Assembly (NCBI GenBank): GCA_949752795.1
Contig: OX457057.1
Span: forward strand, 103,877,513 to 103,941,512
Source of the DNA: Hyperoodon ampullatus
Lineage: Eukaryota > Chordata > Mammalia > Artiodactyla > Ziphiidae
DNA: 64,000 bases
Direction of reading: 5' to 3'
Below, one piece after another: positions 36,783 to 48,032 of the stretch. A program made the translations under genes and the position numbers. Under the pieces are notes generated by a model. That model made no database searches, had not been told where the DNA came from, and saw only the letters and a list, made by a program, of their open reading frames with translations. How positions within the stretch are numbered: position 1 is the stretch's first letter; each line of letters starts with the position of its first letter.

Positions 36783-37295
36783 AATGGTTTTTGAAGCCAA
36801 AACCTCACAATTATATAGAAATGTTTCAAGTGAAAAGTCAAAGTCCTCTGTGACCCACTCCAAAGCAAAACCCAACAACTGCTAATAACACATTGGTATT
36901 CTTCCTTCTAGGCTTTTCCATTATGCAGATACTTTGCTTTGCTTTTGCTTTTTTGTTTGTTTGTTTTTTTCCATAAATGAGATTATATTCTAAATAACAT
37001 TCTGCAACTTACTTTTCAAACATATAGCTATATTGTCCACGTTTCCTCATGTCAGTATATAAAAATCTATCTGTTCTTTTTAGCTGGACCAGAGTGTTCC
37101 ATTTATTCAAATAACCCCCTTGTCACTGGACATCAGCAATAAAGACAAACACTTCTTTGCTCTTGCAAACAGGCTGCAGCAAACATCCTCAGACACATCT
37201 TGGCAACTTTTGTGTTTCTATAGGAACAAAAATAGTTTCATTTTTGTCCTAATGAAGATGGGGCTGCTAATCAGAATAGGACCGCCCACATTAAA
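36681..37295 (-). mobile_element. L1M/HAL1-type 3' region, antisense, with an A-rich tract
   Basis: Antisense old L1 3' sequence: 'taaataacattctgcaactt' and 'gggctgctaatcagaatagg'. A run of about 26 A followed by 'gaaaagaaaagaaaa' interrupts it at 36743-36785; it may be the tail of a lost insertion. Confidence 0.55.
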
Positions 37296-37426
37296 AAAAG
37301 ACAAAAACAGATTGGGGTGGAGGTACAGGGAGGAGATGGTGATGGTAATGGTGGATTTGGGGCCTGGTGTCAGTATTTTTGTAGTAGTGAAAGAAGAGTC
37401 CATTTAGCATGAATCTCATTTTCTAG

Positions 37427-37622
37427 CTCTAATTCTAAAACTGTTCCTTTTAAATTTAACCTGAAAGCTCAATTTTGGTTCAGCCTGTATGAAGTTCAAG
37501 AACATCCTCTTACGTATATCCCAGTTAGAACTGTAATTGGATATGTCCTTCGGTCTGGCATTCACTGGGTCAAGCTTCCACTTTTTCCTACTGAAGGACT
37601 TACGGGTTCTTTAATTACACAG
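37427..37622 (+). other. candidate protein-coding exon (unverified)
   Basis: An acceptor 'ctcattttctag' opens a 196-base segment that ends at a good donor 'acacag|gtaactg'. One base finishes a codon, then 65 codons are open and the segment ends in phase 0. The other two frames are closed by stops. The peptide is not low complexity and includes 'FWFSLYEVQEHPLTY' and 'GIHWVKLPLFPTEG'. It has no in-frame start, as expected for an internal exon. Its phase fits the two candidates at 42.7-43.1 kb. I do not recognise the protein, and an unlabelled old repeat cannot be excluded. Confidence 0.3.
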
Positions 37623-38059
37623 GTAACTGTGGTTTGAAATTCAAAACAACAGTATGTCTCTCATAGTTCTCCTGAGAAAGAAAAATTCTAATGGTAAACA
37701 ATGCCCTTAGGGTTTCATGTCCCCCACCAAGTGCATCTAGATGCCCTCCTGGCTTTACCTTATATACTAATAGGGCAGACAAGTCACTAATCTCTGCTGG
37801 CCTGTGACATGGTGCCGCCTACTTTATTATTATTGTCAGGAATAATGTATGAATCATTATAGTCAGGATTACAGATAGTGTATGTAAAGCACAAGAACAA
37901 GGTACACGTTCAAATAATGGCGACTAGTATTATTTTCAATTTAAACTACTAGGATTACATAAAAAACAAAAGAGATAAAAGTCAAAAGCAGTGAGGAAGA
38001 AGGAAGAGCCAAAGAATATTAGTAGTCACTTTGAACGTTTTTATTGCAGGAACTTTGAT
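37623..38059. other. unique stretch, no feature seen
   Basis: Nothing recognisable. Confidence 0.35.
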
Positions 38060-38335
38060 ACCTCTTTTCCACAGTGCCAGGAACTAACATCAATTAAGGG
38101 AGCACTACCTGCCAAGTTCTGTGTGAGGGATTTTACATATATCATCCTACTTAATTCTCCCAACAGATTTGTGAGGTAAGTCATCTTTTCCCATTTTACA
38201 GGTAGAAAAACTGAGACCCAGGTTTACTGTTTAAACAGCTTTCTCAGACTTATCAGTGAAGTAAGTGGATAAGCTGGTATTAAAACTCAGAGCAGTTTGC
38301 TCCAAATCTACACTTGTCTGGGTACCAAGCTGCTG
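38060..38335 (-). repeat. MIR, antisense
   Basis: 'cccattttacaggtagaaaa' after 'tgtgaggtaagtcatc', with diverged ends. Confidence 0.8.
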
Positions 38336-38464
38336 TCCACAGGATCGGACTGCCTCATGAAGCCCTAACATATGCTTATCTCCTGCACATCTTCCTTCAC
38401 CTGACCCCACTTTGATCTGAGGCAGATCCAGGACTTCCCTCTTGCCTTGTTTGATTCTCTACTG

Positions 38465-38790
38465 TATCAGTCAGGACTCTCTCAGTTGCAAGTGACAGAA
38501 AGTCAAAGCAAACTGGCCTAAGCACATCAAGGACATGTGCTCATGCACATGAAAAGTCCAAAGATGGACTTGGGCCTCAGGCATGGCTGCACTCAGGGGC
38601 TCAGATAGTGTCAACAGGCTCTGTCTATCCTCCCTGGCCCTCTGGGTTCTAGGACTGGCTTTACTCTCAAAGGAGTCTCTCCTCGGGGCAGAAACCACAG
38701 CCCCACCCAAAAAAGAGGACCCTTCCTTTCTCCCAGTGTCCATATTGTCCATATATCAAACCTTAGTTAAACTTCACATGCCTACTCCTC
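38465..38790. repeat. old interspersed repeat, family not identified
   Basis: 'actctctcagttgcaagtga' and 'ctcaggcatggctgcactca' recall a common mammalian repeat. A related piece lies at 39215-39420. Confidence 0.45.
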
Positions 38791-39214
38791 AAACAGTCAC
38801 CATGGCTGGAGGTATGGTGTATGCTGCTGGCCAGGCCCACCCCTGTGGCCAGGGAATTTGGGGTCACCCTTCCCTGAGTCACAAGGAATAGTTCCCCACA
38901 GAACATAGGGTTGGCAATGAAAGGAAGGGCAAAAGGAGTCCTCAATAGACCAAAGCCACAGATATCCTCTGGAGAATTCTTGTTCTTCACTCAGCAACAG
39001 CTCACAGACTTTGTCTTTTGCCTGGAAAAAACCTCATACTTTAGATATATGATTCCATAATGGGTTTTTTTTGCATATTTATCTTGCATCATTGTGTACA
39101 GTGTCTACAAGAGGTCTGCAAATCCCATTGGACATGTTGTATCCTGCCTCCTCTTTCCACCTAATTATCATAACAGCATTGTCATTTTTGATGCTTTGGC
39201 CTGAAGTTTGTAGA
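38791..39214. other. unique stretch, no feature seen
   Basis: Nothing recognisable. Confidence 0.35.
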
Positions 39215-39420
39215 AAGCTCTAGTCAAAATGGCTTAAACAGTGAGGAAAATGTCCTTACCCACACATGAGGAAGTCCCAGGTAGGGCGACTCTAGGTTGA
39301 CTGAGTCCACACCTCAGACTCTCTCCATTTCTCTCTCTGCCATCCTCAGGGTGTCAGCTCTGTCCTCTGTGCTCCTCTCCAGGTTACAGGATGGCCATAC
39401 AGTCCTGGGTACCACACCCA
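39215..39420. repeat. second copy of the unidentified repeat
   Basis: 'aaaatggcttaaacagtgag' and 'tttctctctctgccatcctc' resemble the same old repeat as at 38.5 kb. Confidence 0.35.
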
Positions 39421-39567
39421 GCTGAGATAAAATCCTGTAGAAGAAAAAACTGGCTGCCCTGTATTTCATTTGCCAGAACTGAGTCACCTGAGTTACCTGG
39501 CCTGAGAGGTCCAATAGATGTGGCAAGTGAAGTTTACATTTTAGTTCATTCAAATTTGGTAAAATCA

Positions 39568-39694
39568 GGGAATTCCCTTGTGGTCCAGTAGTTAGAACTC
39601 AGCGCTTTCACTGCCAAGGGCCCAGGTTCAATCCCTGGTCGGGCAACTAAGATCTCACAAGCTGTGTGGTTTGGCAAAAAAAAAAAAAAAAAAA
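39568..39694 (+). mobile_element. short CHR-type SINE, sense
   Basis: Starts 'gggaattcccttgtggtcc', has a B-box-like 'ggttcaatccctggtc' and ends in a run of about 19 A. This is the short tRNA-derived variant. Confidence 0.9.
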
Positions 39695-39829
39695 GAATTT
39701 TATAAACTCAAAAGTACATCAATCACACTAGCCATTTTTCCATGATCAGAGACACTTCTATTGGACACCTCTCTATACCAGTCACTGGCAAGGAGAATAC
39801 AATTACTATGATTGTCAAGTAAAACATCA

Positions 39830-40175
39830 ATAGTGGAGTCAGCCATTGGTACCTACTAAGTTTCAATTTTGTGCCTTGACTTTGCACTGGGCTGGGAATG
39901 CAAGAAATGTATACTCTAGCAAGGGTGATAGACACATACACAGACCACCACGATGAAGGGTGACTTTCATAAATGCTAGAAGACTAGAACCAACCAAAGG
40001 GTTCTGAGTGTTCCACACAAGGACAGATAGCTCCTGGCAGGGGACAACAGGGAAGGCCAGCTTGAGAGCATTTATGTGGCAGCAGTGTATAGGGTAGATC
40101 TGAAAGCTTAATTAAGAGGCTGTTGCCATAGTCCAGACAAGCAAAAATGAAGATGAAGAAAGAATGGAAAACGGG
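39830..40175 (-). repeat. L2, antisense fragment
   Basis: 'ggctgttgccatagtccaga' is the reverse complement of the L2 block 'ctggactatggcaacagcc'. The rest is diverged. Confidence 0.55.
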
Positions 40176-40391
40176 ACACAAACGTGGAGTGCTTTTCCTT
40201 AAGAGTCTGAGTTCCACTGAAAGTTAAAAGCCAGACTGACTTTGTAAAAAATCAGAATTTCAGAATATTTTAAAGATTGTTTTTCTTCAAGTTCATATTG
40301 TAAAACAAACCATGAAGATAAATTGGAAAGGGACCCCAGGACAACTATCCTTTGTGTGGGATCTGAGCCTTCCATGAGAAGTTTACCTTTA

Positions 40392-40627
40392 TTTATTTAA
40401 TTGGCTGCATCAGGTCTTAGTTGTGGCACATGGGATCTTCATTGTGGCATGTGGGACCTTTCGTTGCAGCACTCAGACTCTTCGTTGCGGCACATAGGCT
40501 CTCTAGTTGTGGCGTGAGAGCTTAGTTGCCCTGTGGCATGTGGGATCTTAGTTCCCTGACCAGGGATCGAACCCGTGTTCCCTGCATTGGAAGGTGGATT
40601 TTTACCACTGGACCACCAGGGAAGTCC
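40392..40627 (-). mobile_element. CHR-type SINE with internal tandem units, antisense
   Basis: Antisense SINE ending 'ccaccagggaagtcc', with a tRNA-like part ('agggatcgaacccgtgttcc') and repeated 'gttgtggcatgtgggac'-like units. Flanked by the direct repeat 'gaagtttaccttta'. Confidence 0.95.
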
Positions 40628-40639
40628 AAGAAGTTTACC

Positions 40640-41629
40640 TTTAATGAGACATTCTCCCTTGGGTCATCAGACCATCTCCTATACTGGTTGACATCCATGG
40701 AAATACATGTTTGTTATGACGCAGTAGTCCAAATGTAGATTCAAATGTTACGTTTAAATTGGAACAAGAGTGATGGGTTTTTGGTGATGCCATTTCAGGG
40801 GATTACTGGGTTGCTTTGTCAGGGGTGGCTTGGCCCAGGGATGATGGATTGCTGTGGGCAGAAGACTGATTACACTGAGTTAACATCAACCAATCTCTTC
40901 CCTGAGCAGCCCAGTGTAGCAGCAGACCTACTCCAGCGTGTGCCACTGCAGTTGCTTCTGCTGGAAACTGTGGATGAAACTGTCAGCCTTCCCTTGACCA
41001 GGACTGGAGGGCTTCTCGCTTCTCAGTTGCCCAGATGACACCCCTACTTCCAACCTTGTAAGCACGTGCCACACCCTGTCCCCAGTGCTGAGAGCTGTAG
41101 CTCTTTCTTTTCCATGAACTGGAGACTGCCCTTCACCATGAAGTCCATGAAGCTTAACCTTCAGGGCCTCTCATTTGCATAGGCCCTTTCCACGGCCCTG
41201 GCAGGAGTCTCGCCAATGTGTTCACATGGTCTTATGTTTTTGTAAAACTTACCCAAGTAGTACATTTTCCTTGCAATTGATTAAGAATACTGCTTCTTGC
41301 AGTATTCTGAGTGCAGATACCCACTCCCTCACACAACTCTAGGTGGAGTAACATTGCAGGAGCCCCAGGCATTTTCAGAATCCAGTTAAGGGGAAGGTGA
41401 GTGAAGGAGAAGTTTAGTTTGGATTTATGAGGCTATATTTGTGTAGGTCACAGTCACTTCCATGTATAGTTGTATTACTGCCAGCCGTCCCAGAGAGGAA
41501 TGACTTTCTGAAACACTCCTATCACCTACCCTGCCAACACCCTCACCATCTTAGTTCTCAGGTACAGCACCTCGGTCATATGGAAATGTGAACATGTCCT
41601 TTAGCCCCAGCATGAGATATACATGAAGA
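40640..41629. other. unique stretch, no gene confirmed
   Basis: Contains a perfect 10-bp-stem hairpin near 41284-41308. A donor-like 'gaag|gtgagtg' at 41397/41398 and, on the minus strand, a donor-like site at 41270 occur without convincing exons. Confidence 0.35.
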
Positions 41630-42235
41630 GTGGAGGAGAAATATGCAATCTCACTCCTGGCCATATATCCAGAGAAAACTCTAATTCAAAAAGATGCATG
41701 CACCCCAATGTTCATTTCAGCACTATTCACAATAACCAAGACATGGAAGCAAACTAAATGTCCATTGACAGAGGAATGGATAAAGAAGATGCAGTACATA
41801 TATACAATGGAATACTGCTCTGCCATTAAAAAAAATGAAATAATGCCATTTGCAGCATTTTCTCTAGGATGGACCTAGAGATTATCATACTAAGTAAAGT
41901 AAGTCAGAAAGAGAAAGACGAATATCATATGATGTCACTTATATGTGGTATCTAAAATATGACACAAATGAACTTATCTACGAAACAGAAACAGACTCAC
42001 AGACATAGAGAACAGACTTGTGGTTTCCAAGGAGGAGGAGGGGGTGGGGGAAGGATGGACTGGGAGTTTGGGGTTAGCAGATGCAAACTATTGTATAGAG
42101 AATGGATAAACAACGAAGTGCTACTGTATAGCACAGGGAACTATATTCAATATCCTGTGATAAGCCATAATGGAAAAGAATATGAAAAAGAATGTATGTA
42201 TGTATAACTGAATCACTTTGTTGTGTAAAGTTTGA
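41630..42235 (+). mobile_element. L1 3' fragment, sense, 5' truncated
   Basis: The end of ORF2 can be read ('ALFTITKTWKQTKCPL', 'WIKKMQYIYTMEYCSAIKK'), followed by the 3' UTR with 'tagcacagggaactatatt'. There is no long A tail. Ordinary degraded 5'-truncated insertion. Confidence 0.9.
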
Positions 42236-42703
42236 AATGCATTGAGCTAGAGATAATATATGGAAATTCTTCCAAGCATAAGATATAGAAAGTTGTTAAG
42301 TGGATGATTGAGTCCTTTCAACATCTAATCAGACTAGAAGTCCTCTTTTACCAGGAAAATGCCTGATGCTGTACTGTATACAATTACAAAGAAAATCAAA
42401 TCTCCTTTGTTGTTATTGTTAATGGGAATTGTGAGAAATAGAATTTATGAAGAGTTCTATATTTATCAGGTGTGTGTTCCAAGCAAAATAACAAAAGCAA
42501 GTGTGTTTAGAATGGTTCACATACGATAGAAACAAGAGAAGTTTTCTCAGATTTGAATACAATCATACAAATTTACACGGCATTACCCATAACAAGTTGG
42601 GAAGCTAAAAGAAAAAATTTTTAAGTATTAAGTAATTAAGTAACCATTCTAGAGGCTTCCGGGAAGAAGGAAATGTTAAATTACCTTTTTCTTCTCCTTT
42701 TAG
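42236..42703. other. unique stretch left of candidate exons
   Basis: AT-rich, no repeat recognised. Ends in a strong polypyrimidine tract and AG at 42703. Confidence 0.35.
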
Positions 42704-42738
42704 GTTCTGATATCACAAAACTGTTTTCAAGTGAAGAG
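42704..42738 (+). other. candidate short exon (unverified)
   Basis: Preceded by the best acceptor seen in the window, 'ttacctttttcttctcctttt' plus AG (with the branch-side T-rich tract), and followed by 'gaag|ag gtaatga', a good donor. At 35 bases it is very short. In the frame set by the candidate at 37.4 kb it reads 'VLISQNCFQVK' and leaves phase 2, which the next candidate accepts. In another frame it reads 'SDITKLFSSEEVMKEFSD' through the donor to a stop at 42772, so a terminal exon is an alternative. Confidence 0.22.
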
Positions 42739-42987
42739 GTAATGAAAGAGTTTTCAGACAAGGGATGCTCTTAAAAGAAAAAGACTCTAAAGAGGTACAG
42801 TTAATAAAAGGCAATAATAAGATAAATGATAAGGCCATTAATAAACTATTGTTATTTCTTTGGATTTGTGATATTTCTGGTATCAGTCAACTTGAAAAAT
42901 TTTAACTTACTATGATTCTTCTCTCTAAATAAATGTTTATATTGGTAATAATTTTTTTACTCATAATTTTGATTCTTTTTCTGACAG

Positions 42988-43062
42988 AGAATCCCCCAAA
43001 TCTAAAAAGCTTCAGGCCTCCCACAAAACCTGGATCCATGGTTGGTCAAGGGAGATTGTGAG
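42988..43062 (+). other. candidate exon (unverified)
   Basis: Acceptor 'gattctttttctgacag' and donor 'tgtgag|gtaata' enclose 75 bases. Only one frame is open; it needs one base to finish a codon, then reads 'ESPKSKKLQASHKTW' and 'IHGWSREIV', ending in phase 2. This is the frame delivered by the 35-base candidate upstream. The protein is not recognised. Confidence 0.25.
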
Positions 43063-43719
43063 GTAATAGTAAAGTTTACTTTTGTTTTACTCATAGCTGG
43101 TGAGTCTGTGTTTCTGTGTAAGTTTTCATTCAAAGAAAACGGGATTTGTTCCAGTGGAACTGAAGAAATAGCTTCAGCCAGGCCAACAAAAGAGGCAGCA
43201 TGGAATGAATGACAACAGACAGTAGATTTTGGTGTAATTTTTGGCTTTCTGGTGGACTGAGAGAGCTCGGACATGTTATTTATCCTTATGAGTCAGTCTC
43301 ATCACCTGTAAAATGACAAATTTGGCTAAGATGAGCTAAGAGTTCCTTTCCAGTGCTATGTTTCTGATTTTAACAGCTAAGTGTTGCTAAGTCAAGGTAT
43401 TCCGTGACTTGCCTTGGAGAACATAGAGGAATGGCTCGTTAATTTTTAATTTGCAAACGACTGCTGCAAAGTTTGTGAAACCTGATCAGTCTCATAAGTA
43501 GGTTACATATCCCTCCTATATTATTTGCATTGTTTAATTATTTAATACATCCTTTCTTTCATAATAGGGCAAAGGTAAACTTTTGCACTGCCCCTTCTAT
43601 ATAGCCACAAATTCTGCATAAGTGGGATCCAGAGCAATTAACTTTTACTGTTAAAACTCTACCACCACCTTCATTTCTATATACTTCCTATATTTTTTTA
43701 AGCTATTCTTATAGATGTG
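43063..43719. other. mostly unique stretch; short MIR-like piece near 43290
   Basis: 'gtctcatcacctgtaaaatga' is MIR-like. A 90-codon minus-strand ORF (43002-43274) overlaps the candidate exon and has no recognisable domain. Confidence 0.35.
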
Positions 43720-43885
43720 ATCCTATTTTATCACCACCAAATTCTTAGAGGGTACACGAAGTATGGATAGTTATCTCCATTTAGCAGATTTGGAAACTGA
43801 GATGGAAAAAGGCTAAATCACGTTTTATTAGTTTTAGTTGACTAGAGGCAGAAACAACTGGAATACGGCTCCTCTGATGCCCACT
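43720..43885 (-). repeat. MIR fragment, antisense
   Basis: 'tctccatttagcagatttgg' and 'aactgagatggaaaaaggct'. Confidence 0.6.
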
Positions 43886-44059
43886 CCCCCTGTGAAGGTC
43901 AATATGTAGAAATAAACATCTGGGACAGAGAGGTGGACACTCTGGTTATTGGCATATATTGGCCAAAAGTCCTAGGATTTCATGGCAGTGAGAACATGGG
44001 TGGCAGCACAGTGCCCAGGCAGTGTGAGGACGTTTATCCACTGCTGGGGACAGATCTGG

Positions 44060-44160
44060 AATTCATTTTATTTTATTTTACTTATTTTTAAAATTTTCAG
44101 TGAAATATAGTTGATTTACAATGTTGGTTACAGGTGTTCAGCAAACAAAGTGATTCAGAG
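44060..44160 (-). mobile_element. L1 3' end, antisense, left part
   Basis: 'gaaatatagttgatttacaa' and 'ttcagcaaacaaagtgattc' are antisense L1 3' sequence. The right part appears after the AT-rich block. Confidence 0.75.
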
Positions 44161-44428
44161 ATAAATATATATATGAATAATAAAGATAAAGATAAATATA
44201 TAATGAATAAATAAATAATAAATAAAGAATATATATAATATGTATGAATATATATTATATATACATATATTGTATACATGAATATATAATATATATGAAT
44301 ATATACATATATAGTGTACATGAATATATAATATATATGAATGTATATAATATATATGAACATATATATATTATATATATGAATATATATAATATATATG
44401 TTCATATATATATAATATATATATATTC
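44161..44428. repeat. AT-rich (TATATATGAA)-type tandem block inside L1
   Basis: About 270 bases of ataa, tatata and repeated 'atatatatgaatatatat' units. It expands a short TA tract found at this point in related L1 3' ends. Ile/Tyr-rich ORFs on both strands are artefacts of it. Confidence 0.9.
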
Positions 44429-44485
44429 TTTTTTAGATTCTTTTCCATTAGAAGATATTGAGTATAGTTCCTGTAATTTATTTTA
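44429..44485 (-). mobile_element. L1 3' end, antisense, right part
   Basis: 'agattcttttccattagaag' and 'ttgagtatagttcctg' continue the antisense L1. Confidence 0.7.
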
Positions 44486-45042
44486 AATATTAGAGGAAAG
44501 GCAATCGAGACTAGCCAGTCCCTGAAGGTTTAGTGGAACACTGTCCAGAACCCCCTGACAGCCCCAGTGCACAGCTAAACATGCTGGCTGAGCAACGTGC
44601 AACCATCAGATACCTCAGAGTCTGGAGAACAAGATAGCACCTCTGCGCACGGAGTATCTGGCTGGCGTTGGCTCCTTCCCCCGACCCATCCTCCACTGGG
44701 TTCCCGAGATTAGGCCATTTATTCCAGGCAGGGTTAGAGAGGCCGCGTGAAGAGGACACAGGTGCTTCCTGCAACTGTGCACCTCAGCATGCATATACCT
44801 ATGTAGGGGCCTCTATTCAAATATTGATGACCAGAAGCTTCATCACAAAGGCCGCACAGCCACCCTCTCAGGGAAATGGGAGCTCCCTCTGAAGCAGCCT
44901 TCCCAGTCGAGAGCAATGTTTCTGAGAAGTGCCGCTCTCAGAGCTCAGCCTAGAAGTTAGGACAGCTCCCGGGTGCCGGAACGAGAAGCTTTGAGATGAG
45001 TCGGGTGATTGGTTGTCTTGCAATAGTTATTGACTATTTCCT
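44486..45042. other. unique stretch, no feature seen
   Basis: Nothing recognisable. Confidence 0.35.
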
Positions 45043-45128
45043 TTTATATATATAAAAAATATATATACACACACACGCATATATATACACATATATGTAT
45101 TGATATGTATATATGTATGTATTTATAG
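45043..45128. repeat. TA/CA/TATG microsatellite
   Basis: 'tatatatacacacacacgc' followed by 'atatgtatatatgtatgtat'. Confidence 0.9.
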
Positions 45129-45624
45129 GTGAAACCATAGAGACAAACATTCTGAGCACATTTTAGACATGTAGGTCATATGAGACTGGGCTCTGGGCCT
45201 GAGCCTATCAGTAAGCTGAGGCTTGCTCCTGTCAGGACCATCTGGATTGTGTCCCACCTAACTGTCCAATTGCTGTCCCCCATGACTCCATTAGGCCACT
45301 GGAGACACTTGAAGTCTCGAATACAATCAAAATTTCAGCCCCCATTCACAGAAATAAAATCCAAATGTAAGGTGAGAATTGTAGTATCCAGCTGGTGATT
45401 CTGGCTTCTCTGAGTTTTAATGACAAAGAACACATCTTGGTTTTATTATCTACCCAAACATTGCTTTGTAAGGACTCTTCCTACCTAACACTTAATATCT
45501 CTGATAAAATTATATTTTTGTGTGTTCCCTGTTCATCTATGGCATTTCCTGGCCTGTGTTAATGGTAATCTACAGCTACCAGAGAGAAAGAAAGAAAGAA
45601 ATGGAGTAGGAAAAGATAATTCAT
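45129..45624. other. unique stretch, no gene confirmed
   Basis: A donor-like 'gtaag|gtgagaa' at 45371/45372 follows an open frame, but the acceptor is mediocre. A short (gaaa)n occurs near 45586. Confidence 0.3.
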
Positions 45625-45845
45625 GCTTAATAATTGCTGTCTGAATGCCAGGGTCTGTACAATGTATACAGCTTTTATAGCTCCTTACAACTTTAAGAGG
45701 GCTGTATTAGAATCCCCATTTTACAAGTGAATAAACTGAGGCTCTTAAATGTTTTACAATTCACCCAAGTTTACATAGGAACTAGTCTGGCTTGATCAAC
45801 CCCAAGACCACCCATCTCCAAAGCCCACATCTGAGAGCCATGTTT
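45625..45845 (-). repeat. MIR, antisense
   Basis: 'aatccccattttacaagtga' then 'ataaactgaggctcttaaat'. Confidence 0.8.
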
Positions 45846-46329
45846 ATGACAGCTAATTTGTCAACTCTCGGGACTCTTTGGCCCTGAGCAAATGTTATCC
45901 ATCTGTATTTGTGAGTTGCTTAAATGTTCACAAGTCTGGTATTTCACTACAGGAAGGCAGACTCATCAAATATTTTATGTGGTAAAACTGCTGATAAAGG
46001 CTAGTCAGGACGCTAAGAACATTCAGTTAATTGTTTTTCTAACAGTTCCTTAATATTAATGGACCTTGGCCACTGTTTCAGTAGCAGCATAAAGAATCTG
46101 AGAATTTAAACCAAAAACTTGCTCTTCTCCTTGATTTTAAGATGATCTCAGTTTTGTCACTTAACTTTGCTGTGCTCTACTTTCCTTACCTGTAAAATGG
46201 TCACAACACATTATGCTGAAGGTGTAATGAGACTGTATACCTGAAAGCTGTTTGAAACTTTTATTCAGGTATCTTGGCTTCTGTCTAAGAAAGATAAGCA
46301 AGGTGTGAAATAGATGCACACTTGTATAA
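45846..46329. other. unique stretch with a short MIR-like tail near 46150
   Basis: 'ttccttacctgtaaaatggt' is MIR-like; otherwise nothing. Confidence 0.35.
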
Positions 46330-46575
46330 TAATAGCTGATGTTCATTGGCTATTCAGTGTGCACAAGCACTGGCCAAGTGCCTTACAGCCATCCCAACGC
46401 TATGAGATGAATACTAGTATTATCCTCATTTGACAGATAGGAAAAACAGGCACAGAAAAGTAAGAAACCTTCCAGGTTCCATAAGTACAATAGAAAGTGG
46501 CAGTCAGGTGGGATTCCAACCCAGATAGTTTCCTTCCAGAGCCTATGTTATTAACCATTGTGTTATATTGCCTCC
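46330..46575 (-). repeat. MIR, antisense
   Basis: 'ttatcctcatttgacagata' and 'ggaaaaacaggcacagaaaa', with a 3' part reaching 'ttaaccattgtgttatattg'. Confidence 0.8.
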
Positions 46576-46639
46576 CAATTATAAGTATAATGAAATGACA
46601 CTCAAGGCATTATGTAAACAATTAGGTTAATTATCAAAG

Positions 46640-47120
46640 GATAAACATTTGACCTCCAGTCTCTTGCTGGAAGATTCTAGTTCAAACATATCCCTGACTA
46701 CGCTGGCACCCTGGAACATAGCCTCGTTAGTCCCAGCACCAACGGGTCATGTCCCAGTTCTTGGTGGTTCCCGACCAAGCTCTCCCTGTTTCTTCCCTTC
46801 AACCATCATGACCCTCTGGCCTTTCCCTCTGCTGATTCTCAGTGGCCTGCAATATCTACTCACACTGTTCCTCCTGCCTGACTCTCCCTAGAAGCCTTCC
46901 CAAACCCCAGGATTAGGCTAACCATCTGCCTTCCATTGGCCCTTAAATCTCACTGAGCTGGCCCCTGTCCTGGCATGACCTCATCTAGTGGAATTCTTTA
47001 CTTCTGTGTCTATTTCCCTGTCATATGTACCTCAAGGGCTGCCCTGCATTTTAGTCATCTTTGTATGTTCTTTGTATCTTTGGCACTTCATGCTGGGCAC
47101 ATTCAAATTTGTCCATGGTG
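46640..47120 (+). repeat. degraded L2, sense
   Basis: Pattern of L2 blocks: 'ctagaagccttcccaaaccc', 'tgtacctcaagggctgccct' and 'tttggcacttcatgctgggc'. Strongly diverged. Confidence 0.4.
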
Positions 47121-47415
47121 GGTCTTTAAAAATTGTTAGACAGTGGTGTCTTGGATTGGATCCTGGAACAGATGAAGGACATTAGAATGGAAAAATAGGT
47201 GAAATCCAAATAAAGTCTGTAGTTTGGTTCAAAGTGTTATACCAACTTTAATTTCCTAGTTTCAATAAATGAAGCATGGTTCTATCAGATGTTAACATTA
47301 CAGGAAGCTGGGCCAAGGTTATATGAGGGCTCTCTAAGCCATCTCTGCAACTCTTCTGTAGATCTAAAATTATTGTAAAATTAAAAGTTTAAAAATCAAT
47401 CATTAGATGGCTTTT
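47121..47415. other. unique stretch, no feature seen
   Basis: Nothing recognisable. Confidence 0.3.
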
Positions 47416-47600
47416 AGCCAGTGTTCAAGACCATCCTTTTGGAGTCAGACAGACTTAAGTTAAAATCCTAACTAAACCATTTACTACATATACTAAGTGA
47501 TCTTAAGCAAATTAAAGTCATACAGTCCCTCTGAACCCCACTGTTAACTGGCCTGGCGCAGTGGAAACAATAAATGGTAGTTAGTTTTGTTACACTGTTA
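47416..47600 (+). repeat. MIR, sense
   Basis: 'ttttggagtcagacagactt' then 'ctaaaccatttactacata'. Confidence 0.75.
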
Positions 47601-47729
47601 TATTCACAATAATAACGTATTATTACTACTATAACAATTTATCAAAAATATGGGCCAAACTTTTTCTTTCAAACATACTCCCACTGCATGCCTCCCAGCA
47701 TCCCTACATACCTACACTTAAGCCACAAA

Positions 47730-47864
47730 CACTTGTTTACTCAACAAATATGTTGGGTGTTCTGGCCACTGTTCTGGCACTGGATTTATAGCCAGGAATG
47801 AAACAGACAAAAAACCCTGCCACAAACAGCTTACATTCTAGTGGAGATAGGCAATAAATTAACA
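47730..47864 (-). repeat. L2 3' end, antisense
   Basis: 'ggccactgttctggcactgg' and 'cagcttacattctagtggag' are antisense L2. Confidence 0.75.
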
Positions 47865-48032
47865 GCGCATTGGTTCTCAAAGTGAGTCCCAGAGCATCGC
47901 CTGGGAACTTGTTAAAATGCATATTCTTGGACCCCACCCCAGACCTACTGAATCAGAGTCCGGTTGTAACAGTTTTAACAAGTCTTCCGGGTGATTCTGG
48001 TTAGTACTCAGGTTTAAGAACCACTGATATAG
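47865..48032 (+). mobile_element. MER5A hAT-Charlie element inserted in antisense L2
   Basis: Starts 'ttggttctcaaagtgagtcc', contains 'cagacctactgaatcagag' and ends 'ggtttaagaaccactg'. L2 in the same orientation lies on both sides. Confidence 0.9.

Noticed and set aside
44097..44486. Ile/Tyr-rich ORFs on both strands that resemble membrane proteins
   Set aside because: Produced by the TA-rich block.
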